Shown here in pieces: positions 18,175-25,677 of a DNA stretch of 64,000 nucleotides. Position 1 is the stretch's first letter. The number at the start of each line of letters is the position of its first letter. The translations under genes were made by a program, and so were the position numbers. The DNA is from Bacillus swezeyi (GTDB taxonomy: Bacteria > Bacillota > Bacilli > Bacillales > Bacillaceae). The stretch lies in assembly GCF_001969815.1 (NCBI RefSeq), contig NZ_MRBK01000013.1, positions 1-64,000 of the forward strand, read 5' to 3'. The notes below the pieces were generated by a model, which was given only the letters and a program-made list of their open reading frames with translations, was not told the origin of the DNA and ran no database searches.

Positions 18175-18627
18175 TCTGTTCTTTTGAAATGAAAACATAT
18201 ATGACAAGTGTTGAATGACAATTAACACAAAGATGACGATAATCGGAAAGTACGGGATATCGACTTGGAAAAACGGATAAAAGATCATGAGGAGCGCTGC
18301 GACAGGCATTGCAAAATACAGAACGATGTAAGAGGTTCTGCACGCTTTGGCGGTCATCATCTGCTCCCTTTCATCCTGTTCTTTAAATTCATCAGGAATG
18401 AGAATAAGGCTTCGTTTGCGAGAGCCTTTCTTCTCTAAAAAAGAGTAAACCGCCAGAACCGAAACAAATAGAAGAATGGGAATAAGGTTAAAAACAAAAT
18501 GCAGTTCAGAATTGCTCGTTTTCAGGCTTCTTGCAATCTGTTCAGATGTTTGGAAAAACGTAATAAAAGTCCAGCACGCAAGTCCGAAAAGAAGAATGTG
18601 AAAAAAAGTCCTCGTTTTCATATTCAT
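18172..18627 (-). CDS. Four-TM membrane protein, partner of XRE regulator
   Basis: 151-aa protein with four hydrophobic segments (about residues 8-25, 42-62, 96-115, 122-142) and a charged loop between the second and third (KKGSRKRSLILIPDEFKEQDEREQ). I do not recognise a catalytic motif; it resembles DUF2178-type proteins. It begins directly after the stop of the XRE regulator, so the pair is one transcript. In this arrangement, common in Firmicutes, the membrane protein is often linked to the activity of the small regulator. Function unknown. Confidence 0.7.
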   Translation of the reverse strand: MNMKTRTFFHILLFGLACWTFITFFQTSEQIARSLKTSNSELHFVFNLIPILLFVSVLAVYSFLEKKGSRKRSLILIPDEFKEQDEREQMMTAKACRTSYIVLYFAMPVAALLMIFYPFFQVDIPYFPIIVIFVLIVIQHLSYMFSFQKNR

Positions 18628-18831
18628 TCATTTTTCCCCCCCTTCTAACCAAAAAACTTCTTCCATTTTTAATCGAAACTCCCCGCAAATTTTCAATGCT
18701 AAAAGGAGCGACGGTATGTAATTGCCTTTTTCAATGGCTGCAACTGTCTGTCTCGTAACTCCGACAGCTTTTGCAAGAGCTTCTTGTGAATAGCCATATC
18801 TTGCTCTCAGCTCTCTTACCCTGTTGTTCAT
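18628..18831 (-). CDS. Small XRE-family transcriptional regulator
   Basis: 67-aa protein consisting almost entirely of one helix-turn-helix (RVRELRARYGYSQEALAKAVGVTRQTVAAIEKGNYIPSLLLALKI) with a short tail MEEVFWLEGGEK. The ATG at 18831 is chosen for the GGGTGGTAAG site and because it gives the usual 67-aa size; the frame is open further upstream. It likely controls itself and the membrane protein. It is divergent from the peptide cluster beginning at 19381, so it could also act there, but no shared operator is proven. Confidence 0.85.
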   Translation of the reverse strand: MNNRVRELRARYGYSQEALAKAVGVTRQTVAAIEKGNYIPSLLLALKICGEFRLKMEEVFWLEGGEK

Positions 18832-18894
18832 CTTACCACCCGCAATCCTTTTTTTATATAGTATATTTGACATATTGTTAATTGTACTAGACAT

Positions 18895-19380
18895 AATGTT
18901 AACTCGATTTTACATTGCATTCAACATCTTTTGATCTAGAAATGGAAGATTCACAACCGCAATACTTAAATTTATACATAAAATTAACAAAAATGGAACA
19001 GGTAAAATAGGACTGTCTATCATTGTTCGAAAAAGGACTTTATGGTTATTTTCAGTGTTTATTTTCAAGTGGAGGCATGTCTTATTTTCTAGTTCTTTTC
19101 TCACTTGACACTTGGGAACAGCCTGTTTTCAAGAATGGAGAGGAAAAAGGCGGAGAAGATTGAAAATTAAGAAAAAAAGACCATATGGCATCTGTGATGG
19201 TGAAAAATGCAGGGGGATTACGATGGATGGAGAGAATGAATGGGGAAATAGAATCAAAAAGAGACAGATGATTAAATAAATAGTTGGAAGGTAGTATTTA
19301 TGAAATAGGAAAATTCATAGATTTCAGTATGAATTTGGGTGTGTTACGCTGTGGTTACTTGATAGAAAGGAGGGGGAAAA
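18895..19380 (+). promoter_or_regulatory. Upstream region of the peptide cluster
   Basis: AT-rich, no clear full-size gene. It holds a possible 39-aa coding region (19160-19279) and, closer to the precursor, an inverted repeat AAATTCAT-N10-ATGAATTT at 19311-19336 that could be an operator. No convincing -35/-10 pair was found by eye. Confidence 0.45.
19160..19279 (+). CDS. Possible small basic peptide (39 aa)
   Basis: A TTG start preceded by GGCGGAGAAGA opens a 39-codon frame. The product is basic, with a CDGEKC pair of cysteines and an end rich in Lys/Arg. An internal ATG at 19223 also has a good ribosome site (AGGGGGATTACG) and would give 18 residues. No similarity recognised. It could be a regulatory peptide for the downstream cluster or chance. 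Confidence 0.25.
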   Translation: MKIKKKRPYGICDGEKCRGITMDGENEWGNRIKKRQMIK

Positions 19381-19593
19381 ATGACATACGCAGCACCGCA
19401 AGTTGATTATTCTGTCAATCCGGCGATCGAAGACCAAGCTTGGTTCTTAGTGTTCATCGCAGTCCTATTGGCACTTGGAGCGACTGTTGTACTTGGCGCC
19501 GCAGTATGGTGTGTAGCTAACGGAAACGGCAGCTTCACGGGATCCGTCAAATGGGCCAGCGGTTTAAAGGTCAGCATTGAGTGCAGGAAGTAG
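19381..19593 (+). CDS. Putative ribosomal peptide precursor with one membrane helix
   Basis: 70-aa protein: a polar N-terminal part (1-20, MTYAAPQVDYSVNPAIEDQA), a hydrophobic helix (21-43), and a 27-residue C-terminal tail (44-70) rich in Gly/Ser with cysteines at 44 and 68. The ribosome site is very strong (AAAGGAGGGGG). It is followed by a 14-bp perfect hairpin and then by ABC transporter, protease and membrane genes, a layout typical of peptide bacteriocin or signal operons. No Gly-Gly leader or lanthipeptide core is present. I do not recognise the family; a membrane-cleaved peptide released by the M50 protease is the best inference. It might instead be a small membrane protein unrelated to secretion. 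Confidence 0.65.
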   Translation: MTYAAPQVDYSVNPAIEDQAWFLVFIAVLLALGATVVLGAAVWCVANGNGSFTGSVKWASGLKVSIECRK

Positions 19594-19634
19594 CTATACT
19601 TAAGTATCTATTCACATCAAGAGACATATCTTAC

Positions 19635-19669
19635 AGGACTTAACCGCCTGTGGGGGGCGGTTAAGTCCT
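19635..19669 (+). terminator. Perfect hairpin between precursor and transporter
   Basis: AGGACTTAACCGCC (19635-19648) pairs fully with GGCGGTTAAGTCCT (19656-19669) around a 7-nt loop. No T-run follows, so it may act as an RNA stabiliser or processing site more than a true terminator. It would favour the precursor message over the downstream genes. Confidence 0.7.
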
Positions 19670-19700
19670 CATTAATATTCATCACTACCCTGGAGGCATT

Positions 19701-20447
19701 ATGTTTATAATAGATAATCTGTCTAAAACATATAAAAACAATGTGACTGCCGTTAGCGGGTTTCAAATAGAGATTGAAAGAAATCAAATTGTCGCGATAG
19801 CCGGTCCGAACGGTTCAGGGAAGACGTCAATCATTCATTCCATTTTAGGAATCATTACGCCCAGCGAAGGAACCATTCTTTTGGATGACCTGCCGAACAT
19901 GTCGGCGGAATTCAAGCAAAAATTCGCTTATGTTCCCGATGATCTGCTTTTGCCGGATGCCCTTTCAGCTGCTGAATATTTGGATTTTGTTTCTTCAATG
20001 TATAATTGTACATCAAAAGAGAAGCGGAAACAATTAATTGAGCTTTTTGATATGGAAGAGGCATTGCAAGAGCCGATTGAAACGTATTCCCACGGAATGA
20101 AAAAAAAGACGCAGCTGATCGCCGCTTTTATGCTGGAAAGTGAATTTGTCATCATGGACGAACCTTTCCGCGGGCTGGATATTGAAGCAGTCATCAATAC
20201 GAAAAAATTGATGAAGCGATATGTGGCTGTGCAAGGATCGATTCTGCTTTCGACTCACGATATGCTCTCTGCCGAAGAGCTGTGCGATAAAATCGCGATC
20301 CTTTCTAAAGGAGTCAAAATGGACGAAGGAAAAGTCGAAGAATTAAAGCTGAAATATAATAGTAATACATTGGAAGAAGTGTTTTTGAAAGCTTCGATGC
20401 TGAGTGATAGGGGTGCGCATTTTGATCAAATCATTCGAAATTTCTAA
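19701..20447 (+). CDS. ABC transporter ATP-binding protein of the peptide cluster
   Basis: 248-aa ATPase. Walker A GPNGSGKT near residue 36, signature-like segment ETYSHGMKKKTQLIAAF, Walker B FVIMDEP and the H-loop STHDM. Resembles ABC-2-type export or self-immunity ATPases (YydI/BcrA-like). GGAGG precedes the ATG. The next gene starts inside its 3' end, so translation is probably coupled. With the permease it likely exports the peptide or protects the producer. Confidence 0.88.
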   Translation: MFIIDNLSKTYKNNVTAVSGFQIEIERNQIVAIAGPNGSGKTSIIHSILGIITPSEGTILLDDLPNMSAEFKQKFAYVPDDLLLPDALSAAEYLDFVSSMYNCTSKEKRKQLIELFDMEEALQEPIETYSHGMKKKTQLIAAFMLESEFVIMDEPFRGLDIEAVINTKKLMKRYVAVQGSILLSTHDMLSAEELCDKIAILSKGVKMDEGKVEELKLKYNSNTLEEVFLKASMLSDRGAHFDQIIRNF

Positions 20448-21882
20448 AATGATGCTGAAAATGTGGCAGAAAGAAATGAGCAAGCTCTTTAATACCGGCA
20501 CAAAAAGATTGTTGGCCGCGCTTTTTTTGCTGTTGGCGGTCAGTATGGGCGCCGTGATCGGTTATAGCTTTACGGGCATGTTTTTGAGTTCGTTTTTAAA
20601 TGGTGATGTACGTTCTTTGGGATTGTTCGTGATTTCCATGTTTATGAATGCCTCGATTTTTACATTTGTTTTCTTCATTTTGTTTAAGGTAAGGACGCCG
20701 GAGCAGCACAGCTTTTCCATGCAGCTCAGCTGGTTTCCGCTGACGGCTTTCCAGAGAAGCCTCGGCTACTATATTCCGTTTGCCGGAGCGGTATCATTTC
20801 TTGTTTTATTCATCATATTTATTTTGCTGATTCCAAATTTTATTGCGAGCGGTGTGGGCATCTGGTTTGCGTTTACGTTCTTTGCGCTGCTTTTTGTACA
20901 GATTCTCTTTTTCTTTTCATTGCTCAATCTTGTTTATAATTTGGTGTACATCACCATTTTAAAATTCGGCTTTCCGCTGCAGAAATTTTTTTCAATGTTT
21001 GCGCTCGTCGTATTAGCTGTGTTGTACGGCATGACGTCTTTTGATCTTGCTAAAATACAGAATGCTTATTCATCATTTGATTATAACTTAACCTATTTCA
21101 CAGCGCCGCTGTTTCTCCTGCTGAACGGACAGGCAGCAGATGCAGCCATCGTTCCGGTTGTGCTGATTTTGGCAGCCGCCATTATGGCTTCTTTCCTGTC
21201 ATTGAATTTTGTCCCGATCCTCACTGAAAAAAAATCATCTAAACTGTTTTCATTCATTAAAATTCCGTCATCAAAACTGCTGTCTATGATGGTGAAAGAA
21301 ATCAAAATTCAAGCCAGAAATGAAGAAAATATTTTAAACTTCATTTTTTTGCTTTTGGCCTTATGTTTTTTAAAATACAGATTTCAATTCGGCTTTACAG
21401 GGGAGAATTATTTGGTGCTTGGCGGCGTAACCGGAATCATTGCATTTAATTCCTTTGGAAACGACCAGCGGATGATGCCGGTGTATAAGGCGCTTCATTT
21501 GAAACTGGCAACGGTTTTATGGTCGAAATATCTCGGTTTATGTGTACTCGGTCTGCTTCAGCTTTGCTTGTTTTCCCTGCTGACATGGACGTTTCCGGAG
21601 AGCTTCCCGGTCTTGTTGAAGACGATCGCTGTCATGATGAACTCGATTGCCATGTTTTATTTAGCCGGAATCATCTTTCCGCTTGACCGAAATAATCCTT
21701 ATATGGGGATCTTTTCATTCGGGATGCTCCTTCTCTTTTTGATCCCGCTGTTTTTTATAGGAAATTATGCAATCGATAAAGTCACAGGGAAAGGATTGCT
21801 GTTTTTCATACCGTGTCTGGAATTACTGCTGCTCCTGTTGTTATACGGCGGGTTTAAATGGAGGTACCATTATGATCATTAA
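20422..21882 (+). CDS. Multi-spanning ABC-2-like permease of the peptide cluster
   Basis: About 486 aa with 12 or so hydrophobic helices and no enzymatic motif. Position right after an ABC ATPase makes it the membrane subunit. Start: TTG at 20422 has GGGGTG at good distance; a GTG at 20404 in the same frame is possible. It overlaps the ATPase gene by about 26 bp and the protease gene by 11 bp, evidence for one tightly coupled operon. Twelve or more helices in a single chain suggest it forms the channel as a fused double-length permease. Substrate unknown. Confidence 0.8.
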   Translation: MIKSFEISKMMLKMWQKEMSKLFNTGTKRLLAALFLLLAVSMGAVIGYSFTGMFLSSFLNGDVRSLGLFVISMFMNASIFTFVFFILFKVRTPEQHSFSMQLSWFPLTAFQRSLGYYIPFAGAVSFLVLFIIFILLIPNFIASGVGIWFAFTFFALLFVQILFFFSLLNLVYNLVYITILKFGFPLQKFFSMFALVVLAVLYGMTSFDLAKIQNAYSSFDYNLTYFTAPLFLLLNGQAADAAIVPVVLILAAAIMASFLSLNFVPILTEKKSSKLFSFIKIPSSKLLSMMVKEIKIQARNEENILNFIFLLLALCFLKYRFQFGFTGENYLVLGGVTGIIAFNSFGNDQRMMPVYKALHLKLATVLWSKYLGLCVLGLLQLCLFSLLTWTFPESFPVLLKTIAVMMNSIAMFYLAGIIFPLDRNNPYMGIFSFGMLLLFLIPLFFIGNYAIDKVTGKGLLFFIPCLELLLLLLLYGGFKWRYHYDH

Positions 21883-22780
21883 TATGGTGAAGGCATTATT
21901 CGCAATAAAAAAAATCCCTTATTTTCCTGAGCATGTGACACTTGATCAAAAGCATATTTCAGATCATGACATCGGTGCGGATTTCCCGATTAATCCGACA
22001 GCTTATCAAATGCTGAAAGAAATCGATGGAAAAAAAGATGAACAGGAGATAGCAGCCGCCCTTTCAGGCGTGTTCCGCATCAGTGAAGATGTCTTGTTAA
22101 AAGATTTGCATGAGCTGCTCTCCGGGCTTAACCAGCGCTATTTGATCAATTGGAAATATGGGGATGGCCCGTCTTTCCAAGGGTTTCTCCATCAATTTTT
22201 CGGTCAGTATCATATTCGCTACAGGGAGAGATTTTCGAGCCGGTCTGATTCGTTTTTGTTTTTGTACATAAAATTTCTTCAGATCATTTCAAAGAAAATC
22301 ATCGTGTTCTGGCTGATCTTTCTGATGCTCTCGCTCGCGGCATTTTCCGCGTTTCCAGATGGTTCGATCATCGGCATCGCGGTTTACTTTTCGGTCATTT
22401 ATTTCGGGCTGATTACGGGAACAGCGCTTCATGAAGTGGTGCACGGCATCGCACACCGCAAATTGGCCGGGAAACACGGAGCACCGGGATATTTAGCGGC
22501 TGATATGATGTCCGTTAAGTTTATTAGGCCCGTGATATCACCGTTTGATAAAAAAATGATTTGGATTACGGCGTTGGGGCCGCTTGTCCCGGGGATACTG
22601 GGCTTAGCCGGGGTGCTGTTTACGATCTTCTTCCTTCAGGAAAATGCGGTGTCCGTCGGCGTGCTTCTGTTCTTTTCAACTTTTGCTCTGCATATGATTT
22701 ATCTGCTTCCATTTATGGGTGACGGAAAATCGATTATGAAACAGCTTATGATCAGAGGAATGGGAGGGAAATCATCATGA
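21872..22780 (+). CDS. PqqD-like domain fused to M50-type membrane metalloprotease
   Basis: 302 aa. Residues about 20-95 (HISDHDIGADFPINPTAYQM ... LLSGLNQRYLIN) look like a PqqD/RRE domain, which binds precursor peptides in RiPP pathways. Then come membrane helices with the zinc site H187-E-V-V-H191 (ALHEVVHGIAHRKL) and a distal D284 in LPFMGDGK, the M50/site-2-protease layout. Known relative by arrangement: YydH of the B. subtilis YydFGHIJ epipeptide cluster. ATG at 21872 chosen for TGGAGGTACC. It probably recognises the 70-aa precursor and cuts it in or near the membrane. No radical-SAM, cyclase or dehydratase gene is nearby. Confidence 0.85.
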   Translation: MIINMVKALFAIKKIPYFPEHVTLDQKHISDHDIGADFPINPTAYQMLKEIDGKKDEQEIAAALSGVFRISEDVLLKDLHELLSGLNQRYLINWKYGDGPSFQGFLHQFFGQYHIRYRERFSSRSDSFLFLYIKFLQIISKKIIVFWLIFLMLSLAAFSAFPDGSIIGIAVYFSVIYFGLITGTALHEVVHGIAHRKLAGKHGAPGYLAADMMSVKFIRPVISPFDKKMIWITALGPLVPGILGLAGVLFTIFFLQENAVSVGVLLFFSTFALHMIYLLPFMGDGKSIMKQLMIRGMGGKSS

Positions 22781-23061
22781 ATGCAAACTCTTTAAAACAG
22801 GGATTAATATTTGCCAGTTTCTCAAGCTTCTTGGCATTTCCGATGATATCGGTGGCGCTTTTGTTTTATCATCTATTTGCAAATCAAACGAGTTCGGACA
22901 TTCTCTTTAACAGCCTGTCGTTTGTGATGGAGAGCGAGTCTTCTTTTTCATTTCAGGTAAAACCCAACTTCTTCTTCATTATGATCGGGCTGTTTATCGG
23001 CATCTTTATCATAGCGGCGGCCTTTTCGTCTCTTTTTCAGAAAAAAAAGAAAGGGTCATAA
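22777..23061 (+). CDS. Small two-TM membrane protein of the peptide cluster
   Basis: 94 aa with hydrophobic segments at about 8-30 and 67-87 and a Lys-rich C-terminus (QKKKKGS). It overlaps the protease gene by 4 bp (ATGA), so it is translationally coupled. No family recognised. The position at the end of a peptide operon and the small size suggest an immunity or accessory protein; this is inference only. Confidence 0.75.
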   Translation: MNANSLKQGLIFASFSSFLAFPMISVALLFYHLFANQTSSDILFNSLSFVMESESSFSFQVKPNFFFIMIGLFIGIFIIAAAFSSLFQKKKKGS

Positions 23062-23093
23062 AAAAGCTTGCTTTTTCAGGCAGGCTTTTTTTA
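23061..23093 (+). terminator. Terminator of the peptide cluster
   Basis: AAAAAGCTTGC / GCAGGCTTTTT hairpin and T-run right after the last gene. Confidence 0.8.
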
Positions 23094-23124
23094 TTTGCAT
23101 GAGAAGGAAAGATGTGATAAATTT

Positions 23125-23144
23125 AAATCGTAATCATTACGTTT
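23125..23144 (+). promoter_or_regulatory. Zur operator upstream of rpsN2
   Basis: AAATCGTAATCATTACGTTT is almost identical to the Bacillus Zur box (TCGTAATnATTACGA core). It lies 22 bp before the S14 start, so zinc-loaded Zur would block expression. Confidence 0.9.
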
Positions 23145-23165
23145 TGTTAAAAGGAGGAGGCAAAC

Positions 23166-23435
23166 GTGGCCAAAAAATCAAAAATTGCAAAGGAAAAGAA
23201 ACGGCAAAAGCTTGTTGAGCAATATGCAGCCATCAGGAAAGAATTAAAAGAAAAAGGCGATTACAGGGCGCTGAGCAAACTTCCGCGCGATTCTGCGCCC
23301 TCAAGGCTGCATAACCGCTGTGAGGTGACGGGCAGGCCGAGAGGATATATGAGAAAGTTTAAAATGTCGCGGATTGTATTTAGAGAATTGGCATATAAAG
23401 GACATATTCCAGGAGTGAAAAAGTCAAGCTGGTAA
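23166..23435 (+). CDS. rpsN2: Zinc-independent 30S ribosomal protein S14 (alternative)
   Basis: 89-aa S14 paralogue of the C-minus type: only one cysteine ([12 protein letters not shown]), so the zinc-binding CxxC pairs of the housekeeping S14 are missing. Known: B. subtilis YhzA/RpsN2 replaces zinc-containing S14 under zinc starvation. The Zur box just upstream agrees. GTG start after AAAGGAGGAGG. Monocistronic. Confidence 0.95.
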   Translation: MAKKSKIAKEKKRQKLVEQYAAIRKELKEKGDYRALSKLPRDSAPSRLHNRCEVTGRPRGYMRKFKMSRIVFRELAYKGHIPGVKKSSW

Positions 23436-23573
23436 ACAATTAATGTCGAAAAAAAGCGGCCGATTAAACTCGGCGTTTTTTTTCGACAAATTTTTAATAT
23501 ACCCTTGACGAAAATTTAATAAACGTGTAACATTATAAAAGTCAAATCGCTGATCTGATTTTAAAAGATCTGT

Positions 23574-23647
23574 GCGGGTGTAGTTTAGTGGTAAAACCTC
23601 AGCCTTCCAAGCTGATGTCGTGGGTTCGATTCCCATCACCCGCTCCA
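23574..23647 (+). tRNA. tRNA-Gly (TCC)
   Basis: Cloverleaf with anticodon TCC and encoded CCA. Isolated tRNA gene, in the same neighbourhood as a lone tRNA-Gly of B. subtilis. Confidence 0.96.
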
Positions 23648-23717
23648 TACATACTGTTTATAACGCAGTGTTTCGTTTCTCAGATTAAACGAAGCATTGC
23701 GTTTTTTCATGTATGAC

Positions 23718-23752
23718 TTAAAAAACTTGCTTTTTGTGAGCAAGTTTTTTAA
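23718..23752 (-). terminator. Terminator after yhzB
   Basis: TTAAAAAACTTGC / GCAAGTTTTTTAA hairpin, symmetrical, convergent between tRNA-Gly and yhzB. Confidence 0.75.
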
Positions 23753-24384
23753 GGAAAGACTGCTGAGATATGTTCTCCGCCGTGAATTTGTTCAAACATT
23801 TTTGTCAAAGCTTCTAGCATCCGGAGTGCTTCATCTTTGGAAACCGAAGGTCTGAAGAAGACGAGCTGCAAAGCATCTTTTGTTTCCCTGCTGACGGGAT
23901 GATGATGGATGTTTTGCGAAAGGGAACCGAATGTTTCGCCCGCATCAGAAACGGTTATGATACTGTCTCTTTCGCCGAGCGCGACGTGAAGCGGCCCCTT
24001 TGGCTTCCCGGCATCATAGATATGAACCGGCATCGAATATTTCAGAGAGAAAAAGCGGCTCAAATCAGTGGCGGAATCGGCTGATTCTATGTAGTTTTGC
24101 TGCTGAATATCCGTGAGCATCTGCTCAAGGCTTGTTTGCCGGCCGGAAAATGACGGGTCCAGCATTGTCAGCATCCGCTGCCATTCTTGTATTGCCGGTT
24201 CATCCCCGAGGCTCCTGTCGGCATAATCAAAAAACAGCGATTCCTGAAAAAGGCGGAGCCGGCCTTTTAGCATTTGCGGGGAATCCGCGATCTCAATTCC
24301 TTTATATAAAACCGCGCCTGCCTTAAATGAAGGAACACGCTTTAAAACAGCAGGGGCTATTTGTAATTTTAGTTCCAATTCCAA
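23749..24384 (-). CDS. yhzB: B3/B4 (phenylalanyl-tRNA synthetase beta-like) domain protein
   Basis: About 211-aa soluble protein resembling the B3/B4 tRNA-binding/editing-like domain of PheT, recognised from SADSATDLSRFFSLKYSMPVHIYD and the final GGEHISAVFP. Stand-alone members may edit or bind tRNA, but this is unproven. TTG at 24384 has GGGAG five bases upstream; an ATG at 24396 in frame lacks a ribosome site. Divergent from queG with about 75 bp between. Symbol from synteny with B. subtilis. Confidence 0.75.
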   Translation of the reverse strand: MELELKLQIAPAVLKRVPSFKAGAVLYKGIEIADSPQMLKGRLRLFQESLFFDYADRSLGDEPAIQEWQRMLTMLDPSFSGRQTSLEQMLTDIQQQNYIESADSATDLSRFFSLKYSMPVHIYDAGKPKGPLHVALGERDSIITVSDAGETFGSLSQNIHHHPVSRETKDALQLVFFRPSVSKDEALRMLEALTKMFEQIHGGEHISAVFP

Positions 24385-24461
24385 TTCAACTCCCATTCAT
24401 CATGTTACACTTATATTATACAGTGAGCGAAAACTAAAACAAAGAAAGGAGGCTCTGCACC

Positions 24462-25610
24462 ATGGATGTAAAAAAATTGAAGCAAGATGTGATTGAATAC
24501 GCACAGCAAATCGGAATTGATAAAATCCGCTTTGCAAGCGCAGATACATTTGAAACATTGAAAGAGCGTCTAATCGAAAACCGTACGCTCGGCTATGAAT
24601 CCGGCTTTGAAGAACCTGATATTGAAAAACGGACCAATCCCGATCTCCTGCTGCCAAAGGCGAAATCGATCATCGCGATTGCGCTTGCATACCCTTCAAA
24701 AATGAAAGATGCGCCAAGGAGCACAAAAGGCGAACGCAGGGGCATCTTTTGCAGAGCTTCCTGGGGAAAAGACTACCACCATGTACTGCGGGAAAAGCTT
24801 GACCAGCTTGAAGAGTTTTTGACGTCGCAGCGCAGCGATGTCAGAACAAAATCAATGGTGGATACCGGAGAGCTTTCCGACCGGGCCGTAGCAGAGCGCG
24901 CCGGCATCGGCTGGAGCGGAAAGAACTGCATGATCATCACCCCTGAATTCGGCTCTTACGTCTACTTGGCGGAAATGATTACCAACATCCCGTTTGAACC
25001 TGATGAGAGGGTGGAGGATCAGTGCGGCTCATGCAACAAGTGCATTGACGCATGCCCGACCGGAGCGCTTGTAAACCCGGGACAGCTGAACTCCCAGCGA
25101 TGCATCGCCTTCCAAACGCAGACAAAAGGATTTCTGCCTGATGAGTTCCGCACGAAAATCGGTAACCGGATCTACGGATGTGATACATGCCAGATGGTAT
25201 GTCCGATTAATAAAGGCAAGGACTTTCACCTTCATCCTGAAATGGAGCCCGATCCTGAGATCGCCAAGCCGCTTTTAAAGCCGCTGCTTACGATGAAGAA
25301 TCGCGAGTTTAAAGAAAAATTCGGCCATGTGGCGGGTTCCTGGAGGGGGAAAAAGCCGATTCAGCGGAACGCGATTATCGCGCTGGCTCACTTTAAAGAA
25401 ACAAGCGCACTGCCTGAGCTGGTCTCGCTCCTGCACAAAGATCCGCGCCCGGTCATCAGAGGAACCGCTGCTTGGGCGATCGGAAAGATCGGAGAAGCAG
25501 ATGTAAAGGATGAGCTTGAAAAAGCGCTGATCCGTGAACAGGATGAAGAAGCAAAAGCCGAGATCGAAAAAGGCATACAGCTTTTAAAGGAAACGAGTGC
25601 GACTAATTAA
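24462..25610 (+). CDS. queG: Epoxyqueuosine reductase QueG
   Basis: Cobalamin- and iron-sulfur-dependent enzyme that reduces epoxyqueuosine to queuosine in tRNA, the last step of the pathway. The 382-aa protein has a QueG core, two 4Fe-4S motifs (CGSCNKCIDACP and CDTCQMVCP) around residues 187-250, and C-terminal HEAT-like repeats (LPELVSLLHKDPRPVIRGTA). AAAGGAGG precedes the ATG. Formerly yhbA in B. subtilis; the following gene is yhbB as there. Confidence 0.96.
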   Translation: MDVKKLKQDVIEYAQQIGIDKIRFASADTFETLKERLIENRTLGYESGFEEPDIEKRTNPDLLLPKAKSIIAIALAYPSKMKDAPRSTKGERRGIFCRASWGKDYHHVLREKLDQLEEFLTSQRSDVRTKSMVDTGELSDRAVAERAGIGWSGKNCMIITPEFGSYVYLAEMITNIPFEPDERVEDQCGSCNKCIDACPTGALVNPGQLNSQRCIAFQTQTKGFLPDEFRTKIGNRIYGCDTCQMVCPINKGKDFHLHPEMEPDPEIAKPLLKPLLTMKNREFKEKFGHVAGSWRGKKPIQRNAIIALAHFKETSALPELVSLLHKDPRPVIRGTAAWAIGKIGEADVKDELEKALIREQDEEAKAEIEKGIQLLKETSATN

Positions 25611-25677
25611 GGGCTGTCCTGACATATGTTTGGAAGAGAAATGTTTCTTTTCAAACAAACAGATGGGGGTGCAGCCC

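Noticed and set aside
18910-19104. 64-codon minus-strand frame upstream of the XRE gene
   Set aside because: Contains a hydrophobic stretch but has no ribosome site and an AT-rich random look; not supported.
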